From assembly GCF_900106745.1 (NCBI RefSeq), contig NZ_FNNV01000012.1:1-64000 (forward strand): 64,000 nucleotides of DNA, given 5' to 3'. This document shows positions 46,653 through 55,443 of this stretch, piece after piece. The notes under the pieces were generated by a model. The model was not told the origin of the DNA and ran no database searches. It saw only the letters and a list, made by a program, of their open reading frames with translations. Origin of the DNA: Paenibacillus sp. CF384 (GTDB taxonomy: Bacteria; Bacillota; Bacilli; Paenibacillales; Paenibacillaceae). The position numbers and the translations under genes are program-made. The number at the start of each line of letters is the position of its first letter. Position 1 is the first letter of the stretch.

Positions 46653-47636
46653 ATGGCTTATTATCTGGGCATTGACGGCGGGGGCACCAAGACACACGCC
46701 CTGCTCACCGACGAACAAGGGAATGTGCTTGGCAAAGGCCAAAGCGGCAACGGCAATCATCAGCTTGATGCGGAAGGCGCTGCTCGGCACTTGGCGGAAG
46801 CCGTATCCGCGGCACTAGCGCAAGCAGGAATCAACCATGAGGATGTACAACATGCCTATTTCGGTCTTGCAGGCGCTGACCGGGAAGCGGATTATCGAAT
46901 CCTGCATCCCATCGTGAGTGCGATCGGCCTACCTCGCTACTCGATTACTTGCGATACCATGATCGGACTGCGCGCCGGAACAGATCGTTCCTATGGGATT
47001 TCGGTCATTTGCGGTACCGGCACCAACTGTGCCGGCCGTAACCAAGCAGGTATCCATTTACAATGCGGCGGCTTTGAATATATGCATGGCGATTTTGGCG
47101 GAGGCGGCTCCCTTAACATAGAAGCATTCCGTACCGTAATCCGCGCCTGGGATGGTCGTGAGAAGCCTACGCTGCTCACCGACTTACTGCTTCGTTACCT
47201 GGGATATGATGACGTAGAAACGATGTTTAACGATTTTCTCGATCATAACAAGAAGGTCCCTGTCGATGTAACGAAGCTGTTATTCGAAGCAGCCGCACTT
47301 GGTGATGAAGCCGCAATCGCTATCCTTCACCATCAAGGAACAGAGCTGGGCAAGTCGGTAGTCGCTGTAGCGCGGCGCCTCGGGATGACCGGCGACAGCT
47401 TTGATGTCGTGCTGGCGGGCAGTCTGCTGACACGCGGAGACCGCGGCGGCTGGATTCGCGGGCCGCTTGAAGAGCTTGTATCGACCGCCGCACCGGCGGC
47501 AACACTTGTCACATTGACGGTCGATCCGGTCTTCGGCGCGGTCTGGTCTGCCATGGAAGCCGATGGCTTAACGATTGAGCAGCATGTATATGACCGCATG
47601 CGAGCACTTGGCGAATTCGATGATATCAAACAATAA
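46653..47636 (+). CDS. BadF/BadG-family sugar kinase (N-acetylglucosamine kinase-like)
   Basis: About 327 residues. The ASKHA phosphate loop YLGIDGGGTKTHALLTD opens the protein, followed by VICGTGTNCAG and GGGGS-like nucleotide-binding parts. ATG 46653 with ACAGGAG eight bases upstream is preferred to the GTG at 46644. The enzyme family phosphorylates N-acetylglucosamine or related hexoses with ATP. It precedes a GH4 6-phospho-glycosidase by 36 bases, so both probably act on one amino or beta-linked sugar. Confidence 0.88.
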   Translation: MAYYLGIDGGGTKTHALLTDEQGNVLGKGQSGNGNHQLDAEGAARHLAEAVSAALAQAGINHEDVQHAYFGLAGADREADYRILHPIVSAIGLPRYSITCDTMIGLRAGTDRSYGISVICGTGTNCAGRNQAGIHLQCGGFEYMHGDFGGGGSLNIEAFRTVIRAWDGREKPTLLTDLLLRYLGYDDVETMFNDFLDHNKKVPVDVTKLLFEAAALGDEAAIAILHHQGTELGKSVVAVARRLGMTGDSFDVVLAGSLLTRGDRGGWIRGPLEELVSTAAPAATLVTLTVDPVFGAVWSAMEADGLTIEQHVYDRMRALGEFDDIKQ

Positions 47637-47672
47637 CGCATAACTAACGATATGGAATGGGATGTGACTGGG

Positions 47673-48980
47673 ATGGCAGACGGATTGAAGGTTGTTGTTA
47701 TTGGGGGCGGTTCCTCCTATACCCCGGAGCTGGTTGAAGGATTTATTCGCTTCCATCATGAGCTTCCGGTACGTGAGCTGTGGCTCGTCGATATTGAGGC
47801 AGGTCTTCATAAGCTGAACATTGTCGGCAATTTAGCCAAACGTATGGTGGAACGCTCCGGCCTTCCGATCGAGGTGCACCTGACGACAGACCGCCGCACG
47901 GCGATCAAAGGCGCTGATTTCATCAGCACCCAGATGCGCGTCGGCATGCTCGAAGCGCGCGGCAGAGACGAGTCCATTCCGCTGAAATACGGCGTAATCG
48001 GCCAGGAAACGACCGGCCCAGGCGGCATGATGAAAGCCTTGCGGACGATTCCGGTATTGCTGGACATCTGCCGGGATATCGAGGAACTGGCGCCTCAAGC
48101 ATGGCTCCTTAACTTCACGAACCCGGCGGGTATCGTTACCGAGGCTATCCACACGCATTCGAGCGTACGCAGCGTCGGTCTGTGCAATGCTCCGATCGGA
48201 CTGACCAAATGGTTGACCACGGCATACGAAACAGCGCCAGAGCATATCTACACCGAGTTCGTTGGCTTGAACCACCTGCACTGGGTCACGCGTGTAGACG
48301 TTAACGGCGTAGATAAGCTTCCTGAGCTGCTGAACAATACGGAAGGCTTCAGCGGCAAGAACGTCCCGCAGACAGGCTGGAATCCGGATTTCCTTCGCTC
48401 TCTTGGTGCACTGCCTTCCTATTATCTGAAGTATTTCTATATGACCGATGAGATGCTGGCCGAGCAGCAGGAATCCTTCAAGCGAGACGGCAACCGCGCA
48501 GCAGTCGTGAAACGCGTAGAAGATGAGCTGTTCCAGCTGTACGCAGACCCTAACCTGAGCGAGAAACCCAAGCAGCTCGAGCAGCGCGGCGGTGCCTATT
48601 ATTCCGAGGCTGCCGTTAATCTCATGAAGTCGCTTTACAACGGCAAGAACGACATTCAAACGCTTAATGTCGCTAATAATGGCACGATTGACTTCCTGCC
48701 GGACAACGCATCCATTGAGGTGAACTGTGTCGTGACGAAGACCGGCCCGCTGCCCCTTCCTCTGACGAATGTGCCTCTGCATGTCAAAGGATTAATTCAT
48801 GCCGTTAAGACCTACGAGCAGCTAACCATAGAAGCAGCCGTCACCGGCAGCCGCGATATCGCACTCCAAGCGATGGTTCACCACCCGCTGGTACCGAGCG
48901 TAGAAATCGCGATTAAACTGCTGGATGAGATGCTGGAAGCGAACAAAGACTATTTGCCGCAGTTCTTCCCACAATCGTAA
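47673..48980 (+). CDS. GH4 6-phospho-beta-glucosidase-like enzyme
   Basis: About 435 residues. NAD-binding start VVVIGGGSSYTPELVEG, then the metal and catalytic segments GLCNAPIGL (Cys) and GLNHLHWV (His) of GH4, which works by NAD+ redox chemistry with Mn2+. The start is probably ATG 47673, with GGGA upstream; the ATG at 47652 has no site. Substrate is likely a 6-phosphorylated beta-glycoside, but no PTS gene is nearby. The kinase just upstream could supply the phosphorylated form. Confidence 0.9.
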   Translation: MADGLKVVVIGGGSSYTPELVEGFIRFHHELPVRELWLVDIEAGLHKLNIVGNLAKRMVERSGLPIEVHLTTDRRTAIKGADFISTQMRVGMLEARGRDESIPLKYGVIGQETTGPGGMMKALRTIPVLLDICRDIEELAPQAWLLNFTNPAGIVTEAIHTHSSVRSVGLCNAPIGLTKWLTTAYETAPEHIYTEFVGLNHLHWVTRVDVNGVDKLPELLNNTEGFSGKNVPQTGWNPDFLRSLGALPSYYLKYFYMTDEMLAEQQESFKRDGNRAAVVKRVEDELFQLYADPNLSEKPKQLEQRGGAYYSEAAVNLMKSLYNGKNDIQTLNVANNGTIDFLPDNASIEVNCVVTKTGPLPLPLTNVPLHVKGLIHAVKTYEQLTIEAAVTGSRDIALQAMVHHPLVPSVEIAIKLLDEMLEANKDYLPQFFPQS

Positions 48981-48993
48981 TTGCAACCGTATA

Positions 48994-49028
48994 GACCGAG
49001 CAGAGAGTCTGGGACTCGCTGCTCGGTC
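48994..49028 (+). terminator. Terminator of the kinase/GH4 operon
   Basis: 10-bp arms GACCGAGCAG/CTGCTCGGTC with an inner AGTC/GACT pair, followed by TTTTCTAT. Confidence 0.9.
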
Positions 49029-49093
49029 TTTTCTATATAAATTAACATTTTGTTCATTTTCTTTCTCCTACTTTCGTTGTATGATGATTATTG

Positions 49094-49114
49094 TGATAAT
49101 GATTCTCAGTATCA
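49094..49114. promoter_or_regulatory. Fur box of the ferredoxin-NADP reductase gene
   Basis: TGATAAT-G-ATTCTCA (49094-49108) differs from the Bacillus 7-1-7 Fur site at one base. A second, weaker copy TGATTCT-C-AGTATCA overlaps it by nine bases, the arrangement that binds two Fur dimers. A possible -10 GATAAT lies inside. Confidence 0.85.
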
Positions 49115-49218
49115 TTGAGTTTGATTCATGGGCTTTCATTTATATACACCATTAATCATTACGTTGCGAGCAGCGGCGGACACCCACTTAAATAGCGTAG
49201 AAGAAAGTAGGCACATAC

Positions 49219-50271
49219 ATGAACAATCAACTGGAATTATTCGATGTTACCATAATCGGAGGCGGCCCGGCCGGCCTCTACACCGCTTTCTATAGCGGCA
49301 TGCGGGAGATGAAGACGAAGCTGATCGAAGCCCGTGAAGAGCTTGGCGGACGCATTCTCATTTACCCGGAGAAAATGATATGGGATGTTGGGGGCCTAAC
49401 ACCGACGCTTGGCGCCAACTTAATCGAGTCGCTAGTGACACAAGCGATGACGTTCGAGCCGACTGTCGTGCTCGGTCAGCATATTATCGGTCTCGAGCGG
49501 CAAACAGACGGTACGATTATGCTTACTGCCGCATCCGGAGAGAAGCACTGGACACGCTCGGTCGTGCTCGCGATCGGCTACGGCATTCTGGAGCTGGCAA
49601 AGCTGGAGATCGAAGGTGCGGATCGTTTCGAGGTAACGAACCTGCATTATACCGTGCAGTCGCTGGAGGAGTTCCGCGGCAAACATGTGCTCATCTCCGG
49701 CGGCGGCGACTCTGCGGTTGACTGGGCCAACATGATCGAGCCGATCGCGGCAAGCCTGACCGTCGTGCATCGCCGGGATAAGTTCGGCGGCCATGAGCGC
49801 AATGTGACGAAGATGAAGGAATCATCTGCATCCGTTCGGACGCCGTACGCTGTTCAAGCGCTGCACAGCAGCAACGGGAGTGCCATCGACCGCGTGTCGA
49901 TTACCCATGTGGAAACCGGCGAAGTAGAACAGCTTAGTGTCGATGCGGTCATCGTCAACCACGGGCTGCGGTATAACTTCGGCGCGATTCGCGATTGGGG
50001 CGTCGAGATGGGAGAATGGAACGCCCATGTCAGCAGTAAAATGGAAACGAACCTCCCTGGCGTCTTCGCAGCAGGCGATTTCGTCATGCACGACAGCAAA
50101 GTGCATCTCATCGCAGGCACATTCACCGATGCCGTGAACGCGTCGAACAGCGTCAAAACCTATCTCGACCCTGCCGCCGACAAGACGGCCTACGTCTCCT
50201 CGCACAACTCGCGCTTCAAGGAGAAGAATCGCCAGCTTGGCGTTGCCGTGGATGATGAGGAGGAGCATTAA
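49219..50271 (+). CDS. Ferredoxin/flavodoxin-NADP+ reductase, thioredoxin-reductase-like (YcgT type)
   Basis: 350 residues. The FAD site [19 protein letters not shown], the NADPH site [16 protein letters not shown] and a C-terminal GVFAAGDFV define the low-molecular-weight reductase fold. The CxxC of true thioredoxin reductases is missing, which places it with YumC/YcgT. A Fur box upstream matches the iron-controlled YcgT of Bacillus, so it probably supplies electrons for iron release or heme use in low iron. Single gene. Confidence 0.9.
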   Translation: MNNQLELFDVTIIGGGPAGLYTAFYSGMREMKTKLIEAREELGGRILIYPEKMIWDVGGLTPTLGANLIESLVTQAMTFEPTVVLGQHIIGLERQTDGTIMLTAASGEKHWTRSVVLAIGYGILELAKLEIEGADRFEVTNLHYTVQSLEEFRGKHVLISGGGDSAVDWANMIEPIAASLTVVHRRDKFGGHERNVTKMKESSASVRTPYAVQALHSSNGSAIDRVSITHVETGEVEQLSVDAVIVNHGLRYNFGAIRDWGVEMGEWNAHVSSKMETNLPGVFAAGDFVMHDSKVHLIAGTFTDAVNASNSVKTYLDPAADKTAYVSSHNSRFKEKNRQLGVAVDDEEEH

Positions 50272-50306
50272 CCTCTTACTCACCTCCCGTAGAGTTACTT
50301 TGGCAA

Positions 50307-50492
50307 AATGTTGTATGATATGCAGCATTTCAGCTCAATTGCTCACCTAAATCGCCAAATGTTGCATGCACTACAACATTTCAGGTTGTTTCGGGCTAGA
50401 TATGGCGAAAATCATACGAATGTTGCATGTTGAGCAGCATTTTCGAAGTAAAGGCTGCTGCAAGGTGAAAATGTTGCATATCGCGCAACATA
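50307..50492. repeat. Four-palindrome intergenic element D (51/61/51)
   Basis: Units start at 50307, 50358, 50419 and 50470. Right arms vary between GCAGCATT, ACAACATT and GCAACATA. It lies between the convergent reductase gene and the YesN-like gene. No gene is seen in 50272-50595. Confidence 0.85.
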
Positions 50493-50522
50493 TTCACTCC
50501 GAGTGTAACTCCTAGATGCAAA

Positions 50523-50558
50523 CAGGGCTGAGTGATCGCATACGATCACTCAGCCCTG
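50523..50558 (-). terminator. Terminator of the second YesM/YesN operon
   Basis: 16-bp perfect arms from CAGGGCTGAGTGATCG with loop CATA. The T run on the minus strand is short (TTTGCAT), so it may act for both strands or partly. Confidence 0.75.
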
Positions 50559-50595
50559 AACTGTTACTACTACAACTGCGGCTCGCCCAGCCCCG

Positions 50596-51774
50596 CTACC
50601 GCTCCGCCAGAAGCTGCTGGCGGTACTCCGTCGGCGTTACGTTCATCTTCCTGCGGAACACCTGCGTGAAATGACGCACGTCCGAGTAGCCGATTCGCTC
50701 GGCGATCTCGGCCAGCTTGAGGCCCGGCTGCAGCAGCAGCTCCCTTGCCTGCTCGATACGCAGACTGATGACGTAGTCCTTGTACCCTTGCCCTGTCTTC
50801 TGCTTGAACAGCTGGCTGAAATAGATCGGATTCAAGAACACGACCGACGCCACCTTCTCGAGCGACAGTTCCTCGTTATAATGTGCCTTCAAGTATTGCA
50901 AGGCCACCTCGATTGCCTTGTCCCCGCCCTCTTGGCGATCGCCTGCCATCATCACCGACGACTGGCGCAAACGCCTGACCTCGTCCGGGATGTGCGTAAA
51001 CTCGCGAATCATATCCGAAGACGTAATATGAAACGGCACCTTCAGATAATGGCTGAGATGCGTGCGCAGCTCCTGCAGCAACTCGCCCTCCGTCCGGTTA
51101 TCCTCCAATTGAACAAGCCCAAGCAAGCTCTGACGGTCGAAGTTGACGACAACCCCCTGTCCGTGCCGATCGATCAGCTCAGACAGTACATTTTCGATAA
51201 TAAAATGCTCCAGCTGTACGTTCTTAACCGCCTCTTCTATGCGCACCATAATCAAACGGAATTCCGGGTATCGCTCGATTAACTCGCCGATGTCTAAGTT
51301 GCCGATATCGAGTCCCGACGCGAGCCGCTGAAAGACAGCTTCCCGCAAGTACTTCAGATTCGTCTTCAGCAGCTCGCTTTCCTTCGTAATCGCGGACTCC
51401 TGCTTCGCTTCATCGGCAAGCTGCGCCATCAGCTCGACCAGACGCGTTTTGCCGATCGGCTTAAGGAGGTAGTCGCGCGCACCTAGCCGCACTGCTTTCT
51501 GAGCGTACGAGAACTCGGAATGCGCAGAGATCACGACCCATTTGGCATGGGGATACTTACGGCGAGACATCTTCATGAACTCCAAGCCATCGATGCCGGG
51601 CATCAATATATCGGTCAGCACAATATCAATCGGCTGACTGTCCATGAGTTTAACCGCTTCCTCCGCCGAAGCTGCCAAATGAATGGAATAGTCGGGAAAA
51701 GCCCGCTTGATCGTCCGTTTCACACCTTCACGAATGACGCCTTCATCATCCGCGATGAGAATATTCACTGCCAT
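50596..51774 (-). CDS. YesN-like response regulator with AraC output domain
   Basis: 392 residues. Receiver with Asp55 in IVLTDILMPG, a linker, and an AraC domain (SLEKVASVVFLNPIYFSQLFKQK and LAEIAERIGYSDVRHFTQVFRRK). It overlaps the sensor by 29 bases. Shorter linker than in the first YesN. Last gene of the sugar importer operon, which it probably controls. Confidence 0.92.
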   Translation of the reverse strand: MAVNILIADDEGVIREGVKRTIKRAFPDYSIHLAASAEEAVKLMDSQPIDIVLTDILMPGIDGLEFMKMSRRKYPHAKWVVISAHSEFSYAQKAVRLGARDYLLKPIGKTRLVELMAQLADEAKQESAITKESELLKTNLKYLREAVFQRLASGLDIGNLDIGELIERYPEFRLIMVRIEEAVKNVQLEHFIIENVLSELIDRHGQGVVVNFDRQSLLGLVQLEDNRTEGELLQELRTHLSHYLKVPFHITSSDMIREFTHIPDEVRRLRQSSVMMAGDRQEGGDKAIEVALQYLKAHYNEELSLEKVASVVFLNPIYFSQLFKQKTGQGYKDYVISLRIEQARELLLQPGLKLAEIAERIGYSDVRHFTQVFRRKMNVTPTEYRQQLLAER

Positions 51775-53578
51775 GGACAGTTGCTCCTTCCTTGGTCGGC
51801 GGCAGATGAAGCGGCACCGTAATGATTGCGGTTGTCCCTTCGTTCAGCACACTCCTAAGTTCCACGCCGTAGGCATCACCATACATATGCCGAATTCGCC
51901 GCTGCAGGTTCACCAGACCGATGCCGCCTTCATGCCGGACTGCCTCATGCTCCCCATGTTCAGCCTCATCCTCCGGATTCAACAGCGATGCATTCAACTT
52001 CGCCAGCGCTGCCTCATCCATCCCCGCACCGTTATCCTGCACGATGATGCGCAATTGACGTTCATCGGATTCCGTGTAGACGCGCAGCGAGCCGCACCGA
52101 TCAACTAGAGGTTCCAACCCGTATTTCACCGCGTTCTCAATAATGGGCTGCAGGGTCATTTTGGGCAATGGGATGTTCAGCCAAGGTTCCCCTACGTCGA
52201 TGTCCACCGTTAGGCGTCCTTCCAACCGCGTCACAATAATCGTCAGGTAATGCTCGGTCTGTTCGATTTCCTCCCGCATGCTGACCGCATGATCTTCCCA
52301 ATAACTGCTGTAACGGAACAGCCGCGATAGAGACAGCACCACCTCGCCCAACCTGTCATGGCCTTTCTCATCGAGCATCCAGTAGATCATATCGAGCGTG
52401 TTATAGAGAAAATGGGGATTCACCTGCGACTGCAGCGCCTTCAGCTCCGCATTCTTCTCACTGACAGATGAGATCTTCACCCGTTCAATAAGCTCGGCGA
52501 TCTGATTCACCATCTGATTAAAAGAAGCGACCAGTATGTTAATTTCCTGATACGAGGTCACATTCAGCGAGCCGCGGAAATTACCGATTTCGACCTGCTT
52601 CATCTCGGAGATCAGCCGCTTAAGCGGCGAAGATATCGTCCGCGAGAAAATCGTCGCAATAAGCGTCGCAACCAGAACGAGCGCTGAGCCTACCAGAAGC
52701 AGAAACCGCTGCGTCTCCGCCAGCTCCACGTTCAGATCCTTATCCGGCGTCACGCTGAGCACCGTCCAATCTGCATAAGGAAGCTTCGAAGCTACGATTA
52801 GCTGATCATCTTTCTCCATCACGACCGGTATCCCGTCAATCGGGCGCTCTAAGCTCGCAAGCCAAGGTTCATCCCAAGTGATAGAGGTCGTGGAGACGAC
52901 TTTCCCCTCGCCGGACATCAAAAAAACCTGGCTATGCGCGCCAAGCTTCAAATTCTCCATAGCCGCAATTATCGCCCTCGGACTTGTCTCGAACAGCTCG
53001 ATACCAACCTGCTTATGATTATTCAGATCGTAGATCGGTCGGCCAAAAGCAAACACAGAGCGGTTCTCCACCTGATCGATAATGGAGCGTTCAAACACAC
53101 CTAGCCATACCATACTGCCGGTAGAGGCTTTGATTTGCTTATACCAATCGGTCTGCGCATAGTCCGGGTCCACTACATTGGCGTAGTTTCCGTAGTTATA
53201 CACTTTCCCTTTGTCCGTTAATACATGAATGCCGATAATATCCTCCTGCGACAGGAAGGCTGCGCCAAGGATATTCGTAATGTTCCGCTCATTAAAATAA
53301 TCGACAGCAGGGCTGTCGACTACGGGATTGCTCAGGATCCGAGCTAGATCATTATTGCCGATGACGGACTTGGACAGACTGTCATAGCTTTTCAGAAGAA
53401 GGTCAAACAAACCTACCGTCTGCGATACGTTCTGCTTGGATAAGCCGCTGACCTTCTCATGAAATTGCACCGTCGTTCGGTTATAGTACAGAATGCTGAC
53501 GATCAGTAAGATTGCAGACATACTGATGAGGAACAGCACGAATAATCGGTATTGAATGGAGTGAAATCCGCGTGCCAC
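51746..53578 (-). CDS. YesM-like sensor histidine kinase
   Basis: 610 residues: membrane segment about 11-31, extracellular dCache-like sensor to about 275, second segment, HAMP, His box LQSQVNPHFLYNTLD, and ATPase with N box TLQPIIENAVKYGLEP. It lies 30 bases after the permease gene. It probably reports the presence of the imported sugar. Confidence 0.92.
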   Translation of the reverse strand: MARGFHSIQYRLFVLFLISMSAILLIVSILYYNRTTVQFHEKVSGLSKQNVSQTVGLFDLLLKSYDSLSKSVIGNNDLARILSNPVVDSPAVDYFNERNITNILGAAFLSQEDIIGIHVLTDKGKVYNYGNYANVVDPDYAQTDWYKQIKASTGSMVWLGVFERSIIDQVENRSVFAFGRPIYDLNNHKQVGIELFETSPRAIIAAMENLKLGAHSQVFLMSGEGKVVSTTSITWDEPWLASLERPIDGIPVVMEKDDQLIVASKLPYADWTVLSVTPDKDLNVELAETQRFLLLVGSALVLVATLIATIFSRTISSPLKRLISEMKQVEIGNFRGSLNVTSYQEINILVASFNQMVNQIAELIERVKISSVSEKNAELKALQSQVNPHFLYNTLDMIYWMLDEKGHDRLGEVVLSLSRLFRYSSYWEDHAVSMREEIEQTEHYLTIIVTRLEGRLTVDIDVGEPWLNIPLPKMTLQPIIENAVKYGLEPLVDRCGSLRVYTESDERQLRIIVQDNGAGMDEAALAKLNASLLNPEDEAEHGEHEAVRHEGGIGLVNLQRRIRHMYGDAYGVELRSVLNEGTTAIITVPLHLPPTKEGATVHGSEYSHRG

Positions 53579-53608
53579 TGGCCTTTCCGCCTCTCATGAA
53601 CCCATTCC

Positions 53609-54433
53609 TTACCCTTTCACCGCTCCGGCTACCATACCCTTCGTGATTTTCTCGGAGAGTACGAAGTAAACGAGCATAACAGGCAAGGCGCCAAGTACAA
53701 GGTATGCACCGATTGCACCAAAATTGGCGTTGTACTGACTAACGAAATTATATATGCCGAAAGGAAGAGTTTTCAACTTCTCTGCAGAAATAAACGTCGC
53801 TGCCATAATGTACTCGTTCCAAATCGTGATGAACGTCAGGATGACGACTGTCATAATCGGCGGTACCGATATCGGCAGGATGATGCTGCGGAAGATCCGG
53901 TATACGCTAGCTCCGTCCATAAAGGCCGACTCTTCGATCTCGGCTGGGATGCCGCGCATAAATCCGCTGAGGATAAAGACGGCGATCGGCGTCGAGAACG
54001 CGATATACGGCAGAATGAGCGACAAACGCGTGTTAAGAATGTCCAAATGGCTGAAAATAACCATCAGCGGCAGCAGCGTTGCTTGCATCGGAATCATCAT
54101 CCCGAGCAAGAAGATCAATGTTACCAGTGGTCCGTACTTCCATTTGAAACGCGAAATCGCATAAGCGACCATAGAGGCCAGCACGATTACGCAAATGAGT
54201 GTGATCGACGTTACGATGAGGCTGTTGCTCAAGTATTTCAAGTAGTGACCGCTCGTATAAGCGGCTTTATAGTTACCCCATTGCGGCGTGGTCGGCAGTG
54301 AGAAGAAATGACCGCCGAGAATTTGCTCGTTCGTTTTGAGCGAGTACATCACAAGCCAGAGCAATGGGTAAATTTGCGTGACGACAAGGATCGAGAGAAG
54401 TAGATACACGAGCCCTTTTTTAATACCTGCCAT
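53609..54433 (-). CDS. CUT1 sugar ABC permease, MalG-like
   Basis: 274 residues, six membrane segments, EAA loop EIEESAFMDGASVYRIFRSI, family end KGMVAGAVKG. It lies 18 bases after the other permease. The binding protein is encoded upstream. No ATPase gene here. Confidence 0.92.
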   Translation of the reverse strand: MAGIKKGLVYLLLSILVVTQIYPLLWLVMYSLKTNEQILGGHFFSLPTTPQWGNYKAAYTSGHYLKYLSNSLIVTSITLICVIVLASMVAYAISRFKWKYGPLVTLIFLLGMMIPMQATLLPLMVIFSHLDILNTRLSLILPYIAFSTPIAVFILSGFMRGIPAEIEESAFMDGASVYRIFRSIILPISVPPIMTVVILTFITIWNEYIMAATFISAEKLKTLPFGIYNFVSQYNANFGAIGAYLVLGALPVMLVYFVLSEKITKGMVAGAVKG

Positions 54434-54451
54434 GTTCTTTGTTCTCCCTTC

Positions 54452-55342
54452 TTAGCTGTATTTCGCTTCGACTTTTTTGAAGACGAAATTGATGACGACA
54501 GTGAAAATCAAGCAAATCATAACAAGGATTGTAGCAAGTGCACTTCCGTATCCGTATTTGAGCGATAGGAACGACATGTTGTACATATGCATCGAAATCG
54601 TATCCGTCGCATGTGCAGGACCGCCGCCTGTCATAACCCAAACAAGGTCAAAGGCTTGCAAGGAACCGATAAAGGCAAGAATGATGGAGATTTTGAAGAT
54701 CGGAATCGCCATTGGGTACGTGATGTACCAGTCGGATTTGAAGCCTTCCGCACCGTCGATTTTAGCTGCTTCATAAATTTCACTCGAAATGTTCTGCACA
54801 CCTGTGTATTGAATGAGCAGATGGTAACCGAAGTATTGCCATAGCGATACAAAATACAAACAGTACATCGCAATCTTAGGCTCTGTCAGCCAGCTGCGTG
54901 TCCAGCTTTCCAGTCCAATCGCGGTCAGAACGCCATTGAGCATTCCGCCCATTTCAGTTGGGTTGTAGATCGTTTTCCAAAGTTGACCAATAATAACGAC
55001 TGACAAGATAACAGGTACAAAATAAAGAGAAACCAGCGTGTTTGCTTTACGTACGTAACGATTCATCAGTGCTGCGATAAATAGACAGATCGGAATTTCC
55101 AACATGGAAAATACCGAGTACATTAACGTGCGGCGAACAGATGGCCAGAAGTTTGTATCTTCAGTCAGGATCGTTTTAAAGTTATCGAGCCCGATAAATT
55201 TCGCCTTGTTGATGCTGTCCCAATCCAGCAAGCTGTCGTATACCGAAACGACGATCGGAACGAACACGAGGCAGATATAGAGAAGCAGACACGGCAGGAC
55301 GAAAACAGCAATAGTGCGGGCCGGGACTTTTAAAACATTCAC
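54452..55342 (-). CDS. CUT1 sugar ABC permease, MalF-like
   Basis: 296 residues, six membrane segments with EAA loop IYEAAKIDGAEGFKSDWYIT. The segment VWVMTGGGPAHATDTISMHMYN is typical of CUT1 MalF-like proteins. It forms the pore with the next gene. Confidence 0.92.
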   Translation of the reverse strand: MNVLKVPARTIAVFVLPCLLLYICLVFVPIVVSVYDSLLDWDSINKAKFIGLDNFKTILTEDTNFWPSVRRTLMYSVFSMLEIPICLFIAALMNRYVRKANTLVSLYFVPVILSVVIIGQLWKTIYNPTEMGGMLNGVLTAIGLESWTRSWLTEPKIAMYCLYFVSLWQYFGYHLLIQYTGVQNISSEIYEAAKIDGAEGFKSDWYITYPMAIPIFKISIILAFIGSLQAFDLVWVMTGGGPAHATDTISMHMYNMSFLSLKYGYGSALATILVMICLIFTVVINFVFKKVEAKYS

Positions 55343-55386
55343 TGGGGTTGCCTCCTGATCGTAATAGATTGAAAATAAGTCGTAAA

Positions 55387-55418
55387 CGGATGGAAGCCGC
55401 TAAGTATGCCTCCACCCG
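55387..55418 (-). terminator. Hairpin between binding protein and permease
   Basis: 11-base arms (CGGGTGGAGGC/GCTTCCATCCG on the minus strand, two G-U pairs) with a ten-base loop. A weak T run follows. Probably an attenuator or a 3'-end protector. Confidence 0.5.
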
Positions 55419-55443
55419 CAAACAACTAGCTATTTAGTCATTC

